38,680 bases of DNA, taken from NCBI GenBank assembly GCA_017403125.1, contig JAFQOR010000021.1, forward strand, positions 1-38,680, in the 5' to 3' direction. The DNA is from Alistipes sp. GTDB lineage: Bacteria > Bacteroidota > Bacteroidia > Bacteroidales > Rikenellaceae. A program made the translations under genes and the position numbers. Position 1 is the stretch's first letter. Each line of letters starts with the position of its first letter. Shown here one piece after another: positions 16,208 through 24,849 of this stretch. The notes beneath the pieces are model-generated. The model made no database searches and was not told the DNA's origin. It worked only from the letters and a program-made list of their open reading frames with translations.

Positions 16208-16621
16208 CTATTTGTTAATGATTTTAGTCAGTATTAAAATGTTTTTCTCGCAACGTCGGCAATACTCCACGGTGTCCATTATTTGTCGCGTGATGAATAT
16301 CCCCAAGCCTCCTATCTCGCGCTCTTCGGCAGGGAGGCTTATATCGGCATCTGCTACACTACCGGGGTCGAAGGCTACTCCGTAATCCTCGATGGTGATA
16401 ACTACGCTATGATGATTGTACTCCATGCCTATCTCGATGTCGCCACTCTCCTGTCCCGGATAGGCGTAGTGCATGATATTTACAACACTCTCTTCAATGG
16501 CGAGTTGTAGGGGCATCACCATCTCGTTGGCTATCTCGGCATCGTGCACAAACTCCTCTACGAAGCTCATAAGCCGCGGCAATTCGTAGGTGTCGTTATG
16601 TAGAGTTATCCGCCTATTCAT
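16208..16621 (-). CDS. RsbW/SpoIIAB-type serine kinase (anti-sigma factor)
   Basis: A 137-residue GHKL ATPase. The N box reads AIEESVVNIMHYAY (N48), the G1 box IEDYGVAFDP (D79) and the G2 box EIGGLGIFITRQIMD (G104-G107). This is the anti-sigma kinase fold with standard length. Such kinases phosphorylate a STAS antagonist and sequester a sigma factor or another target. No sigma factor gene is linked, so the output partner is unknown. The start overlaps the phosphatase stop by eight bases, and the STAS gene follows after four bases, so the module is translationally coupled. Confidence 0.9.
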   Translation of the reverse strand: MNRRITLHNDTYELPRLMSFVEEFVHDAEIANEMVMPLQLAIEESVVNIMHYAYPGQESGDIEIGMEYNHHSVVITIEDYGVAFDPGSVADADISLPAEEREIGGLGIFITRQIMDTVEYCRRCEKNILILTKIINK

Positions 16622-18578
16622 CTTTGTTATACGTGAGTTTTATGTCGAGTATAGCTATGTCGTCACTCTGCTCGCATCCTTGACCATAATTGCCAATCTC
16701 TTCGAAAAGAGCATTCACCACATTGCACGGCTGTTGCTCGTGGCGGTGAGCGAGGAACGCCAATAATCGCTCTTCGCCATAGAGCTTGCCACATGCATTT
16801 TGTGCCTCGGTAATACCATCGGTATATAGCAATATGTGCGAGCCTTGATTAAGGTGATATTGGCCACCGACAAAGTCGAAATCGTCGATGACTCCCAATG
16901 CGATATTGGTCTCGATGTTGAGTGCTTGGGGCTCGATGTTGTTGCCGAATATTATTGGATGGTTATGTCCTGCGTTGGCGTAGTTGAGCGTTCCCTCTTC
17001 TATATCGAGCACACCCACAAATGCTGTGCAGAACATGTTCCTTTCGTTGTTCTCGGCAAGCACTCTGTTTAGCATTGCCATGATGTCGGCAGGCGATGCT
17101 TGTGCACTTGCTACCGTACGGAACATGCGGCATATTACGGCCATAAGCATAGCTGCGGGCACGCCTTTGCCCGATACGTCGCCTATGATAAAGTAGAGTT
17201 TGCCATCCTTTACGAAGTAGTTGTAGAGGTCGCCTCCAACCTCCTTGGCTGCAACAAGATGAGAAGCAAGCTCAATTGATGCTACATGTTGGGCTATGCT
17301 CTTGTCTTTGGGTAACATTCCGAGTTGTATGTCGCGAGCCACGCGCAACTCCGATGCCATGCGCTCCTTTTGTGCTGTTGTCGAGCGTAGCTCGTCGATG
17401 TAGTTGATAAGCGAAAGGCGCATCTCCTCGAACGCATCGCGAAGTTGTCGCATCTCGTCCCTGCCGCTAACCCTTGGTGTGTTATTATCGAAGTTGCCGG
17501 TGGCAATATTGGCCGCAGCCGCCGTGAGTCGTTTCAATGGACGTGTCAGGCGGCGAATGGTGATGTGGCAGAGTAGTACAATAAGTACGGTGCCAATGAC
17601 AAATATTGCAATGATGGTGTCGCGCAGGCTATATACGCCGCCAAAGATGTCGATATAGCGACATGCTACGGCTATTGACCAACCGGTGTTGGCAACGGGG
17701 GCATAGAGGACGTAGTACTCTGTGTCGTTACGCTCATAGACGCAAACTCCGCGCTCCATGGCTATCATCCTATTGGCAATATCGATAAGTTGTGGCTCGT
17801 TGAATCGTATGGCATTCTCGAATATCGTCTCCGTGAATATCGCCTCGAAGCGCGAGTGGGCAAGGAAGGCTCCTTGACGCGATAGCATGAAGTTATAGAC
17901 ATCGGGAAAGGGCTTTATTGCCCTTACCTGTTCGGCAAATTGCTCGATGGAGATGTCGGCGGTGAATATAGCATATATCTCACCGGAGTCGTTGCGTATG
18001 GGGTAGGAGTAGGTGGCAAGAAAGGTCTCGGCACCGTCGATGTCATAGTAGGGTTCACTCCAATAGGGTGCACAACTCTCATAAGGCACGCTATACCACT
18101 CCATGTTGTGATAGTCATAGCTCTCGGAGCCGAGTTGCTTGCATGCAATTTCTTCACCTTGTCGATAGGAATACGGAGCGAAATATTCGCCCTTGTCTGT
18201 GTAGAAATTGGGAGCAAAGGCTATGGCAGAACCCACGATGCCGGGGTTGTTTGTGAGTAGCTGATGTGTTATGTCGTACATCGCATCGGCATTTTGCACC
18301 ATTTCGCCAATCATTGGCGAGATACTCTCTACCGCAGTCTCTACATCTTGCAATATGGTATTTATTTGCAGTATCGTATTATCGAGTGATGCCTGTGCAT
18401 GATCAACAACCTCGTTCTGTACATGTCGGCTTGCTGTGCGATATGTCACCACGAGAGTAATGACGAATATGAATGTTGTGATAAGCAGAATGTAGAGGCT
18501 CAAACGTAGCGAAAAGGAGCTCCGAAAGAGCCCTACTATACCTTTGGTCTTATTTCCTGCCTTCATAATACGCACCAC
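16614..18578 (-). CDS. membrane sensor phosphatase (dCache-HAMP-SpoIIE)
   Basis: A 654-residue inner-membrane protein. Helix 1 is at about 27-46, helix 2 at about 322-340, and the 275 residues between form a periplasmic dCache-like sensor (EWYSVPYES, WSEPYYDIDGAETFLATYSYPI). A HAMP linker follows (about 340-393), then a short coiled coil and a PP2C-like SpoIIE domain from 410, with metal-binding aspartates in GGDLYNY (D450) and GDVSGKG (D467), and NAGHNHP. SpoIIE-type phosphatases dephosphorylate STAS antagonists. Here the sensor would detect a small extracellular molecule and switch the downstream kinase/STAS pair. An internal Met at residue 5 (18566) is an alternative start. The ligand is unknown. 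Confidence 0.93.
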   Translation of the reverse strand: MVRIMKAGNKTKGIVGLFRSSFSLRLSLYILLITTFIFVITLVVTYRTASRHVQNEVVDHAQASLDNTILQINTILQDVETAVESISPMIGEMVQNADAMYDITHQLLTNNPGIVGSAIAFAPNFYTDKGEYFAPYSYRQGEEIACKQLGSESYDYHNMEWYSVPYESCAPYWSEPYYDIDGAETFLATYSYPIRNDSGEIYAIFTADISIEQFAEQVRAIKPFPDVYNFMLSRQGAFLAHSRFEAIFTETIFENAIRFNEPQLIDIANRMIAMERGVCVYERNDTEYYVLYAPVANTGWSIAVACRYIDIFGGVYSLRDTIIAIFVIGTVLIVLLCHITIRRLTRPLKRLTAAAANIATGNFDNNTPRVSGRDEMRQLRDAFEEMRLSLINYIDELRSTTAQKERMASELRVARDIQLGMLPKDKSIAQHVASIELASHLVAAKEVGGDLYNYFVKDGKLYFIIGDVSGKGVPAAMLMAVICRMFRTVASAQASPADIMAMLNRVLAENNERNMFCTAFVGVLDIEEGTLNYANAGHNHPIIFGNNIEPQALNIETNIALGVIDDFDFVGGQYHLNQGSHILLYTDGITEAQNACGKLYGEERLLAFLAHRHEQQPCNVVNALFEEIGNYGQGCEQSDDIAILDIKLTYNKDE

Positions 18579-18584
18579 TTAATA

Positions 18585-19307
18585 CTACCACTCATCCTCT
18601 TGCGTGTCAGCCTCGAAGAGCACGAAGGTAGTGGTAAAGTTGTAATCCAGAAAATCGACAAGACGGAAGTATCGGTAGCCGCCTGCCTTGTCACTATATG
18701 GGTATAGTAGATTGGCTATGGGGGCATATGCCTTTTCGGTTGATAGTGATAAGGCATATATTCCCAGCGACCCACCTCGCGAAGCCTTGTACTGTATGTT
18801 GGATACCGAAATCTTGTAACGTCCTTCTCTAAATTCGTAGGTTACGATGCCCTTCCAATGAGCATGTTTTATGCCCCATGGGCGCCCCAACTCATCGCGT
18901 ATGAACCCATGTTCGATTATGCCTCCAACAATCTTGTTATCCGACTCATGTATAATGCTCGCCATGCGTTTGCGTGCCGCCATCATTAACTCCTCGCGTG
19001 GTGCGTCACTCTCCACAATGCGCTCCCACACGATGTTGCCCTCGCCTACGAGCTTAATGCTATGTTGTATGTTGTCGCGATAGAAGTCGGCCTCTTGCGA
19101 GTGGTCGTGGCGCATACCATTGCCAAAGTGTTTGCGGAAAGCCTTGCGACCAAATCTATCTTGCCACTCGTCGCGTGTGAGCCAGTTGCCGTTCTCGTCG
19201 GAGAAGTAGAATACCTCGTTTCTATCTTTCAGCACCTCATACTCTTGGGCATGACTCGACACCGCGCCAAGAAGCATGATTACGGTGATTGCTATGTATC
19301 TGTTCAT
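18585..19307 (-). CDS. exported hypothetical protein, possibly DUF4468-like
   Basis: A 240-residue protein with a signal peptide (MNRYIAITVIMLLGAVSSHA, cleavage before Q21). The rest is a mixed alpha/beta soluble protein; residues about 85-180 (VWERIVESDAPREEL, KRMASIIHESDNKIVGGIIE, TYEFREGRYKISVSNIQY) recall the DUF4468 TBP-like fold common in Bacteroidales, but the match is from memory. It is the first gene of the partner-switching operon, six bases before the sensor phosphatase, so a role as a periplasmic accessory or ligand-binding partner of the dCache domain is plausible. Confidence 0.8.
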   Translation of the reverse strand: MNRYIAITVIMLLGAVSSHAQEYEVLKDRNEVFYFSDENGNWLTRDEWQDRFGRKAFRKHFGNGMRHDHSQEADFYRDNIQHSIKLVGEGNIVWERIVESDAPREELMMAARKRMASIIHESDNKIVGGIIEHGFIRDELGRPWGIKHAHWKGIVTYEFREGRYKISVSNIQYKASRGGSLGIYALSLSTEKAYAPIANLLYPYSDKAGGYRYFRLVDFLDYNFTTTFVLFEADTQEDEW

Positions 19308-19361
19308 ATATCGCAGAATTTAGGATTAGTAGGGTAGTTGCTATAACCAAACAATCACCTA

Positions 19362-19369
19362 CAAAGTTA
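19362..19369 (-). promoter_or_regulatory. putative -7 box of the partner-switching operon
   Basis: The minus strand reads TAACTTTG, matching TAnnTTTG, about 55 bases before the ATG at 19307. The -33 region is T-rich but has no exact TTTG at the right distance. Confidence 0.45.
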
Positions 19370-19392
19370 TAAAATTTTTCTTAAAAAGAAAA

Positions 19393-19422
19393 ATCGAGGG
19401 CAGTTCAATGTTTGCCCTCGAT
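19393..19422 (-). terminator. intrinsic terminator downstream of the nuclease gene
   Basis: ATCGAGGGCA (19393-19402) pairs with 19413-19422 over ten bases with a ten-base loop. In the minus direction it is followed by TTTTTCTTTTT, a good U tract. The stretch 19423-19589 between it and the nuclease stop holds no supported gene. Confidence 0.8.
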
Positions 19423-19589
19423 AGTTTTTGCTTGTAACAATGGCGTGTTGTCTCCGTCACTACCTTTGTTTGTCATACTCCTCGAACTCGATGTTTGATA
19501 TGTACAGACCACCGAGATTTAATTTGCGCTCCTCTTCATGATTGTTACTCCGTTTTATGACTTTGTGCTAAAAAGTGCTATCTTGGTGG

Positions 19590-20360
19590 TTAGTATATCT
19601 CTTCGAGAAGGGCTGCAAGGCGCAGACCTCCGTAGAGAAGTTGTTGCTCGATGACAGGCGCATATTGGTGAACGTAGTCGTAGGAGATGTTTGTGCCTGC
19701 TGGTGTGTTTGTGTAGATGTCGGCTGCGAGCTCCACTGTCTGCTCTATCCAACCATCGGGCGTGCCGTGCTGAATTGTCGCAATCTCCTTGCGATTGAGC
19801 CTATCTATCTGCTCTTGCCACTCCGTGTAGCTCCACTTGTGTGCGCCCTCTACAATGTCGCTATCCCATACGCTGTGGAGGTTTGTGTGCTTACCAAAGA
19901 ACTTAACCTTTGTGCCATTACCTCCGCGGTCATCCTTGTGTCCGGCATGCATGGGGCAGTGCATGTCGCCCACGAGGTGTATGAGCATCATTACGCCTAT
20001 GCGCTCCTCGTCGGCACTCAACTCGCCACTTTTTAGCTGTGCTACAATCGTGTTTATGGCAGTCACAACATCACCCCTTGACTCCTTCGCAGATGGGGCA
20101 TAACTCTGCTCGTTGCTATCGACATTGCAGTAGTGCCACGTCTTGGTATGAGCATACTCCGTGGTGTGGCTGGCGTTGTCTAACCAATTGGCAACATAGA
20201 CCATCGATTTGCCGCCGAGTAGCATTTCGACATGTTTTTTGGTGCGTCGTGATAGGTGCTGCTCGGCAATATATGCTACCGTATCGTGCCCCTTGGGCCC
20301 CCAAGCAAAGCAAGGTATTGTTGTGAAGATGGTTGCTAAAAGTGCTATTAGTCGTCGCAT
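19590..20360 (-). CDS. S1/P1-type nuclease, periplasmic
   Basis: A 256-residue zinc-dependent phosphodiesterase that cleaves single-stranded nucleic acids or 3' nucleotides. The signal peptide ends at CFA, so the mature protein starts with tryptophan W20 (WGPKGHD). In this family the N-terminal Trp itself binds zinc, and His six residues on (here H25) is the next ligand. The second cluster is MLIHLVGDMHCPMHAGH, and SVWDSDIVE provides the remaining His/Asp region. Length is typical. It probably salvages extracellular nucleotides. It is a single gene between two intrinsic terminators. Confidence 0.92.
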   Translation of the reverse strand: MRRLIALLATIFTTIPCFAWGPKGHDTVAYIAEQHLSRRTKKHVEMLLGGKSMVYVANWLDNASHTTEYAHTKTWHYCNVDSNEQSYAPSAKESRGDVVTAINTIVAQLKSGELSADEERIGVMMLIHLVGDMHCPMHAGHKDDRGGNGTKVKFFGKHTNLHSVWDSDIVEGAHKWSYTEWQEQIDRLNRKEIATIQHGTPDGWIEQTVELAADIYTNTPAGTNISYDYVHQYAPVIEQQLLYGGLRLAALLEEIY

Positions 20361-20385
20361 GGCGTTGAATTTTGATGTTAGGGTG

Positions 20386-20420
20386 GATAAAAGGCGAATT
20401 TCAACAATTCGCCTTTTATC
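20386..20420 (-). terminator. intrinsic terminator downstream of rho
   Basis: A perfect 15-base stem (20386-20400 with 20406-20420; core AAAAGGCGAATT) with a five-base loop lies 11 bases after the rho stop. The T-rich arm supplies much of the U tract. Confidence 0.75.
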
Positions 20421-20430
20421 ATACTCTCTA

Positions 20431-22134
20431 TTATTGGTTCATCGTGGCAAGGAACTCGTTGTTGTCCTTTGTGAGGTTCATCTGCTTTTGCAGGAACTCC
20501 ATTGCCTCTATTGTTGTCATATCCGAGAGGTGCTTGCGCAGTATCCATGTGCGCTGCATTACGCTCTGCGATAGCAGTAGATCTTCGCGACGTGTGCTCG
20601 ATGCGATAACATCCACCGCCGGATAGATGCGTTTGTTCGAGAGGCGGCGGTCGAGTTGAAGCTCCATGTTACCCGTACCCTTGAACTCCTCGAAGATAAC
20701 CTCATCCATTTTCGAGCCTGTGTCGATAAGTGCCGTGGCTATGATTGTGAGTGAGCCCTTCTCCTCGGTGTTACGCGCTGCGCCAAAGAAGCGCTTGGGC
20801 TTGTGCAATGCGTTGGCATCGACACCGCCCGATAGCACCTTTCCGGATGCGGGCTGTACCGAGTTGTAGGCGCGTGCAAGGCGGGTGATTGAGTCGAGGA
20901 AGATGACTACGTCGTGACCACTCTCCACCATGCGCTTTGCCTTCTCCAATACCATCTCGGCAACCTTGACGTGGCGCGATGCCTGCTCGTCGAAGGTCGA
21001 AGCCACGACCTCTGCCTTGACGTTACGAGCCATCTCGGTGACCTCCTCCGGGCGTTCGTCGATAAGCAGAACAATCATATAAACCTCGGGGTGGTTGTCG
21101 GCAATAGCGTTGGCAATAGACTGCATAAGCATCGTCTTACCCGTCTTGGGTTGAGCTACGATGAGTGCACGCTGACCCTTGCCAATTGGGGCAAATAGGT
21201 CGATAATGCGGTTAGACATGGTGTTGTGACCGTTGCCCGTAAGTGTAAACTTTTCGCTCGGAAAGAGTGGTGTGAGATACTCGAACTGCTGTCTATCGCG
21301 GATATATTCGGGTTCGAGGCCGTTGATAAGACTCACGTGTACCAAAGGGAAGTACTTCTCTCCCTCCTTTGGGGGGCGTATGGTGCCGGTGACCGTATCT
21401 CCGGGTTTTAGACCAAAGAGTTTGATTTGCGAAGGCGATACATATACATCGTCGGGCGAGTTGAGGTAGTTGTAGTCCGCCGAGCGAAGGAATCCAAAGC
21501 CGTCGGGCATAATCTCCAAAACGCCCTCGCCCTCGATTACTGCCGTGAAATCATCCTTTGTTATATCCTCGTTGTCGAACTCTACGTCGTCGTCCTCGTT
21601 ACCATTGAATATATCTTCGATGTTCGCACCGGCAAGGTTATCCTGCTCGTGCCTCTCAACGATCTCCTCATTCTGCTCCCTAATCTCGTTGGTTTCGTGC
21701 TCGATGTTTGTAGTATCCGCCTGAGTCAGAGTAGCCTCAGCGGCCTCTTGCTCCAATAGCCACTTTGGTTTTCGACCTCGGCGCTTCTGTGTGGGTGCCG
21801 AGGGTGTAAGGGTAGATGTGGGTGCTACCGCTTCAACTGTCGCGGGGGGTGTGACATTGGCGATCGATGCAGCCTTATCTGCAACATCCTCGGTTGTCGG
21901 TTGTGTTTGTTGTGCGCGGCTTTCAATCTTGACGCTGCCCATTCTGGGGCGACGCCCCCGCTTTGGAGTGTTATTTTGGGGTGTTGCCTCTGCGTTGTTG
22001 CTGTTGGTTGCCACCTCCATAATCTTGTCGAGAAGCTCGCCTTTTTTCATTGTCGAAGGGGTGATACCGAGTACCTTGGCTATTTCGCGCAACTCTACGA
22101 TAGTCTTACCCTCTAACGCTGTAATATCTTGCAT
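20431..22134 (-). CDS. rho: transcription termination factor Rho
   Basis: A 567-residue hexameric RNA-DNA helicase. Residues 1-42 form the Rho N-terminal helical domain ([20 protein letters not shown]). Residues about 45-195 are a low-complexity insertion typical of Bacteroidota, with two basic AT-hook-like patches (KRGRRPRMG near 58-66 and RRGRKPKW near 118-125) and an acidic stretch ([14 protein letters not shown]). The RNA-binding cold-shock domain is at 200-270 (GFGFLRS), the Walker A loop is QPKTGKT (328-334), and [13 protein letters not shown] carries Walker B. It has its own promoter, leader and terminator. Confidence 0.97.
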   Translation of the reverse strand: MQDITALEGKTIVELREIAKVLGITPSTMKKGELLDKIMEVATNSNNAEATPQNNTPKRGRRPRMGSVKIESRAQQTQPTTEDVADKAASIANVTPPATVEAVAPTSTLTPSAPTQKRRGRKPKWLLEQEAAEATLTQADTTNIEHETNEIREQNEEIVERHEQDNLAGANIEDIFNGNEDDDVEFDNEDITKDDFTAVIEGEGVLEIMPDGFGFLRSADYNYLNSPDDVYVSPSQIKLFGLKPGDTVTGTIRPPKEGEKYFPLVHVSLINGLEPEYIRDRQQFEYLTPLFPSEKFTLTGNGHNTMSNRIIDLFAPIGKGQRALIVAQPKTGKTMLMQSIANAIADNHPEVYMIVLLIDERPEEVTEMARNVKAEVVASTFDEQASRHVKVAEMVLEKAKRMVESGHDVVIFLDSITRLARAYNSVQPASGKVLSGGVDANALHKPKRFFGAARNTEEKGSLTIIATALIDTGSKMDEVIFEEFKGTGNMELQLDRRLSNKRIYPAVDVIASSTRREDLLLSQSVMQRTWILRKHLSDMTTIEAMEFLQKQMNLTKDNNEFLATMNQ

Positions 22135-22161
22135 ATCCTAAATAATAATTGATTTTTGCTC

Positions 22162-22200
22162 CCGGCATCGACACGCCGGAACAAGTGTGAACTACTTGTT
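22162..22200 (-). promoter_or_regulatory. two tandem hairpins in the rho leader
   Basis: Within the leader of rho, CCGGC (22162-22166) pairs with GCCGG (22175-22179), and directly next to it AACAAGT (22180-22186) pairs with ACTTGTT (22194-22200). Rho genes are often autoregulated through their leaders, but a role for these hairpins is inference. Confidence 0.4.
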
Positions 22201-22209
22201 TTAGCAGTG

Positions 22210-22240
22210 CAAATATAGTGCTTATTTTGGGTATTTCAAA
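22210..22240 (-). promoter_or_regulatory. Bacteroidota-type promoter of rho
   Basis: On the minus strand TTTG (22237-22240) is followed after exactly 19 bases by TATATTTG (22210-22217), a full consensus match. The start of transcription would be about 70 bases before the rho ATG. Confidence 0.75.
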
Positions 22241-22293
22241 ACTATTTGCAAATAATTTTATGCTGCGGTGTATGCCGTTTCGCAAATATGTAT

Positions 22294-22301
22294 TAAATTT
22301 G
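22294..22301 (+). promoter_or_regulatory. putative -7 box for the pRiA4b-like/miaA operon
   Basis: TAAATTTG matches TAnnTTTG, 29 bases before the ATG at 22331. The -33 element is weak (TTTCG nearby, at too short a distance). Confidence 0.45.
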
Positions 22302-22330
22302 TGTTGCCTAAACATAAAGCGAGATACAAT

Positions 22331-22837
22331 ATGAATATTATTTTCAAATATCGAATGTTGAGTGACGAGAGCGATAACTTCGTTCGTGACTTTGAGGTAT
22401 ATCCCGACATGACGCTTGCCGAGTTCCACGACTTTGTGCGTCGTGCATTGCGCTACGATGATGCTATGGTGTCGATTTTCAAGTCCGATGCCGAGTGGCG
22501 TCCCGTCGAGGAGTTCGGTCAGTTGGATATGGGTGATGATATGCCGGGGGCTCCGCGTTGCATGGATAGCGTGCGACTTATGGAGGTAAACAATGACTTC
22601 CACGACCGCCTTATCTACACCTTCGATATGCTCAACAATCGTTCATACTACCTCGAACTTATCGATATGCAGCGTCCTGCCGATGGGCTTACCTATCCGC
22701 GTGTTGCCTTCGAGCACGCTCCTGTCCCCGACCAGTACGACCCCGAGGCTACCGAGGAGTCGGGCTCTATTTTTGAGGAGATGATGAGCGACTACAACGA
22801 GTTCGATGGTGACGATAGCTACGACGATGAGTTCTAA
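22331..22837 (+). CDS. pRiA4b ORF-3-like (IS1096 passenger-like) protein
   Basis: A 168-residue acidic soluble protein starting at MNIIFKYRML. The open frame extends 21 codons upstream, but that part overlaps the -7 box and is not protein-like. The pattern of a short strand, then YPDMTLAEFHDFVRRAL, then hydrophobic strands and a DRLIYTFDM segment fits the ubiquitin-like pRiA4b ORF-3 family, often labelled IS1096 passenger TnpR. The label is historical; these are not resolvases in Bacteroidales. The C terminus is strongly acidic (SDYNEFDGDDSYDDEF). The stop overlaps the miaA start, so the genes are translationally coupled. The function is unknown. Confidence 0.85.
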   Translation: MNIIFKYRMLSDESDNFVRDFEVYPDMTLAEFHDFVRRALRYDDAMVSIFKSDAEWRPVEEFGQLDMGDDMPGAPRCMDSVRLMEVNNDFHDRLIYTFDMLNNRSYYLELIDMQRPADGLTYPRVAFEHAPVPDQYDPEATEESGSIFEEMMSDYNEFDGDDSYDDEF

Positions 22838-23738
22838 ACGCGGAACACTGATTGTTGTTGTCGGACCCACAGGGTCGGGAAAGACTGCTCTCTCCATCGC
22901 ACTTGCCCGACACTATCATGCGCCGATAATATCTACCGACTCGCGGCAGGTATATCGCGGTATGCCCATAGGTACGGCACAACCTACTGCCGAGGAGTTG
23001 GCTGCGGCACAGCACTACTTTATTGCTGATAGGGATGTCGAACAGGAGTTTAATTGCGGTCGCTACGAGGTCGAAGCACTTGCGCTTTTAGAAGAGTTAT
23101 TTCGTGAACATCGCTATGTTGTTGCCGTTGGAGGCTCGGGACTCTATGTACAAGCCTTGTGCGAGGGTATGGACTCCCTTCCCGAGGCGGATGATGCGTT
23201 GCGTGCCGAACTTAAACGTCGCCTCGACGATGAGGGGTTAGAGAGTTTGGCGAAGGAGCTACGCATGCTCGATCCGAAGTATGCCGAGGTTGTGGATTTG
23301 CAGAACCCTGCGCGCGTTATGCGCGGCTTGGAGGTATGCTTGGTTACGGGACGTCCCTATTCCGAGCAGAGGGTTGGCGAGAGGACCGAACGCCCGTTCA
23401 ATATCGTCAAGGTAGGTACGGATATACCGCGCGACGTGCTATACGAGCGCATAAATCGTCGTGTCGATACTATGGTCGCCGATGGCTTGGTCGAGGAGGC
23501 GAGGGCTATGTATCCCAAGCGTGCGCTAAATGCTTTGCAGACGGTGGGGTATAGAGAGCTGTTTGAATATTTCGATGGTCGTTGCACACTCGACGAGGCA
23601 ATAGAGCTAATCAAACGCAACTCGCGACGCTATGCCAAACGACAGCTTACATGGTTTCGCCGTGATATGGCCACCGGCTGGTTTCCGCCAAGCGATTTAG
23701 ATGGCATAATAGCCTTTGTGGATAGCTCTACTCGGTAA
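22827..23738 (+). CDS. miaA: tRNA dimethylallyltransferase
   Basis: This enzyme adds a dimethylallyl group from DMAPP to the N6 of adenosine 37 in tRNAs that read codons starting with U. The P loop is GPTGSGKT near the N terminus, followed by the family signatures STDSRQVYRGMPIGTAQPT and the C-terminal NALQTVGYRELFEYF and KRNSRRYAKRQLTWFR. Length (303 residues) is normal. ATG 22827 is preferred because it puts SSKRGTLIVVVGPTG at the start and overlaps the upstream stop by 11 bases; ATG 22806 is the alternative. Confidence 0.95.
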   Translation: MSSKRGTLIVVVGPTGSGKTALSIALARHYHAPIISTDSRQVYRGMPIGTAQPTAEELAAAQHYFIADRDVEQEFNCGRYEVEALALLEELFREHRYVVAVGGSGLYVQALCEGMDSLPEADDALRAELKRRLDDEGLESLAKELRMLDPKYAEVVDLQNPARVMRGLEVCLVTGRPYSEQRVGERTERPFNIVKVGTDIPRDVLYERINRRVDTMVADGLVEEARAMYPKRALNALQTVGYRELFEYFDGRCTLDEAIELIKRNSRRYAKRQLTWFRRDMATGWFPPSDLDGIIAFVDSSTR

Positions 23739-23757
23739 TACAAGGTTAAAAAAAAGA

Positions 23758-23812
23758 TTGAGCAATGTGTATGTGCAAACCAATAGTAGGAAGCGCAAAT
23801 CACATTGCTCAA
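23758..23812 (-). terminator. intrinsic terminator with long loop, after the coiled-coil protein gene
   Basis: TTGAGCAATGTG (23758-23769) pairs perfectly with 23801-23812 over 12 bases around a 31-base loop. In the minus direction it is followed by TCTTTTTTTT, a strong U tract. In the plus direction, after miaA, there is no U tract. Confidence 0.7.
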
Positions 23813-23880
23813 ATTAGTTGTAATAAGGGATATGCCAATAGTTTTAGAACTTATAACCTATTTGCATATAGCTCCGGGTT

Positions 23881-24267
23881 TCACTTTATGTGCTCTTCTT
23901 TTTCTTTTTTTGCTTCGGCTTTTGCTTTGGCTGCTTTGCGCTCCTCTTTTATCTTTTGTGCTTCTGCTTTGGCAGCTGCGCGTATCTCTTTTCTCCTTTC
24001 TGCTTCGGCTATCAATTTTGCTATTAGTTCTTCTCTGATTCTAATAGCTTCTTCTTCGGCAGCTGCACGCTCTGCCTTCCTCTGTTTCTTATACTCTATT
24101 TTCTCATCAAAAGTCATTTTTCGTTCAACGGTTGTCGTTACCGTCTTATAAGTTGTGGTTGTGGTCTCTGTAACTACACCTTGTGTAATTCTTTCCTCTT
24201 TGGCTTGTGCAAATGCGCTATTCACACAAAGGATAAATAGCGCACACAATGGTATAAACTTATTCAT
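23881..24267 (-). CDS. exported lysine/alanine/glutamate-rich coiled-coil protein
   Basis: A 128-residue protein with a signal peptide (MNKFIPLCALFILCVNSAFA). A threonine-rich segment (TETTTTTYKTVTTTVERK) follows, and from about residue 50 to the end it is one long charged helix (AERAAAEEEAIRIREEL, AAAKAEAQKIKEERKAAKAK). It is probably a periplasmic or cell-envelope coiled coil. No enzyme motif is present. It follows the lipoprotein gene by two bases and ends in a terminator, so the two form an operon and may interact. Confidence 0.75.
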   Translation of the reverse strand: MNKFIPLCALFILCVNSAFAQAKEERITQGVVTETTTTTYKTVTTTVERKMTFDEKIEYKKQRKAERAAAEEEAIRIREELIAKLIAEAERRKEIRAAAKAEAQKIKEERKAAKAKAEAKKEKEEHIK

Positions 24268-24269
24268 AA

Positions 24270-24788
24270 CTACTTATTAACTTCTACTTTAACAGTATCG
24301 TCCACTGTTGTGAATACACTAACTTGTGCCTCGTTTGCCTCTTTAACAAGGTCTATATCTTTTGTTGTGGCATTTCTGAAGTTTTTATAGTTTGCAGGAT
24401 AGCCCGTTACGGTTATCACAAAACGACCATCTTCGGTCTTTACATCAACATCCGTATTAACAATAACATCTGCGTTATAAGCTAATGCTGCACGACCTAT
24501 TGCTGTGCGCTTGTATTCAGCAATATTTGCAATTGTTGATCTGTTTACCTTTACCTCGGCAAAAGCATCCTTCTCAACGTGGATTATTTTCTTATTTGAT
24601 ACTTCGAGATTGGCTATGATAGGTAATACCAAGAAATTGTTGCTTGCGTCGAGAAGGTGTGCTGAACTCTCGCTGTAATCTAATATGGTTTCCTGAACAG
24701 CTACCTGATGTGTTTGCATTTCTTGTACCATAGGCGCGCATGACGATAACATGCCAATAGTGGTTGCAAATAGAAAAAGTTTTCTCAT
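24270..24788 (-). CDS. putative lipoprotein of unknown function
   Basis: A 172-residue protein with a lipoprotein signal peptide; the lipobox is LSSC with acylated cysteine C17. The mature part contains an alpha/beta domain with AYNADVIVNTDVDVKTEDGRF and ITVTGYPANYKNFR, which recalls small Bacteroidales lipoproteins of unknown role. It is the first protein-coding gene downstream of the structured RNA at 24850-25048 and has no obvious promoter of its own in the 60 bases upstream, so its transcript may begin at the promoter near 25089-25120. The coiled-coil protein gene follows after two bases. Confidence 0.8.
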   Translation of the reverse strand: MRKLFLFATTIGMLSSCAPMVQEMQTHQVAVQETILDYSESSAHLLDASNNFLVLPIIANLEVSNKKIIHVEKDAFAEVKVNRSTIANIAEYKRTAIGRAALAYNADVIVNTDVDVKTEDGRFVITVTGYPANYKNFRNATTKDIDLVKEANEAQVSVFTTVDDTVKVEVNK

Positions 24789-24849
24789 GGTTTTGTTTGT
24801 TTTGTCGCTCCTCGCACAACTCCTATGCGGGGGTTAATATACGTAAACA

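Noticed and set aside
19470-19570. About 33 open codons on the minus strand ending at about 19475 (NLGGLYISNIEFEEYDKQR)
   Set aside because: It looks protein-like, but a stop lies shortly upstream and no start codon exists in the frame; at best a gene fragment.
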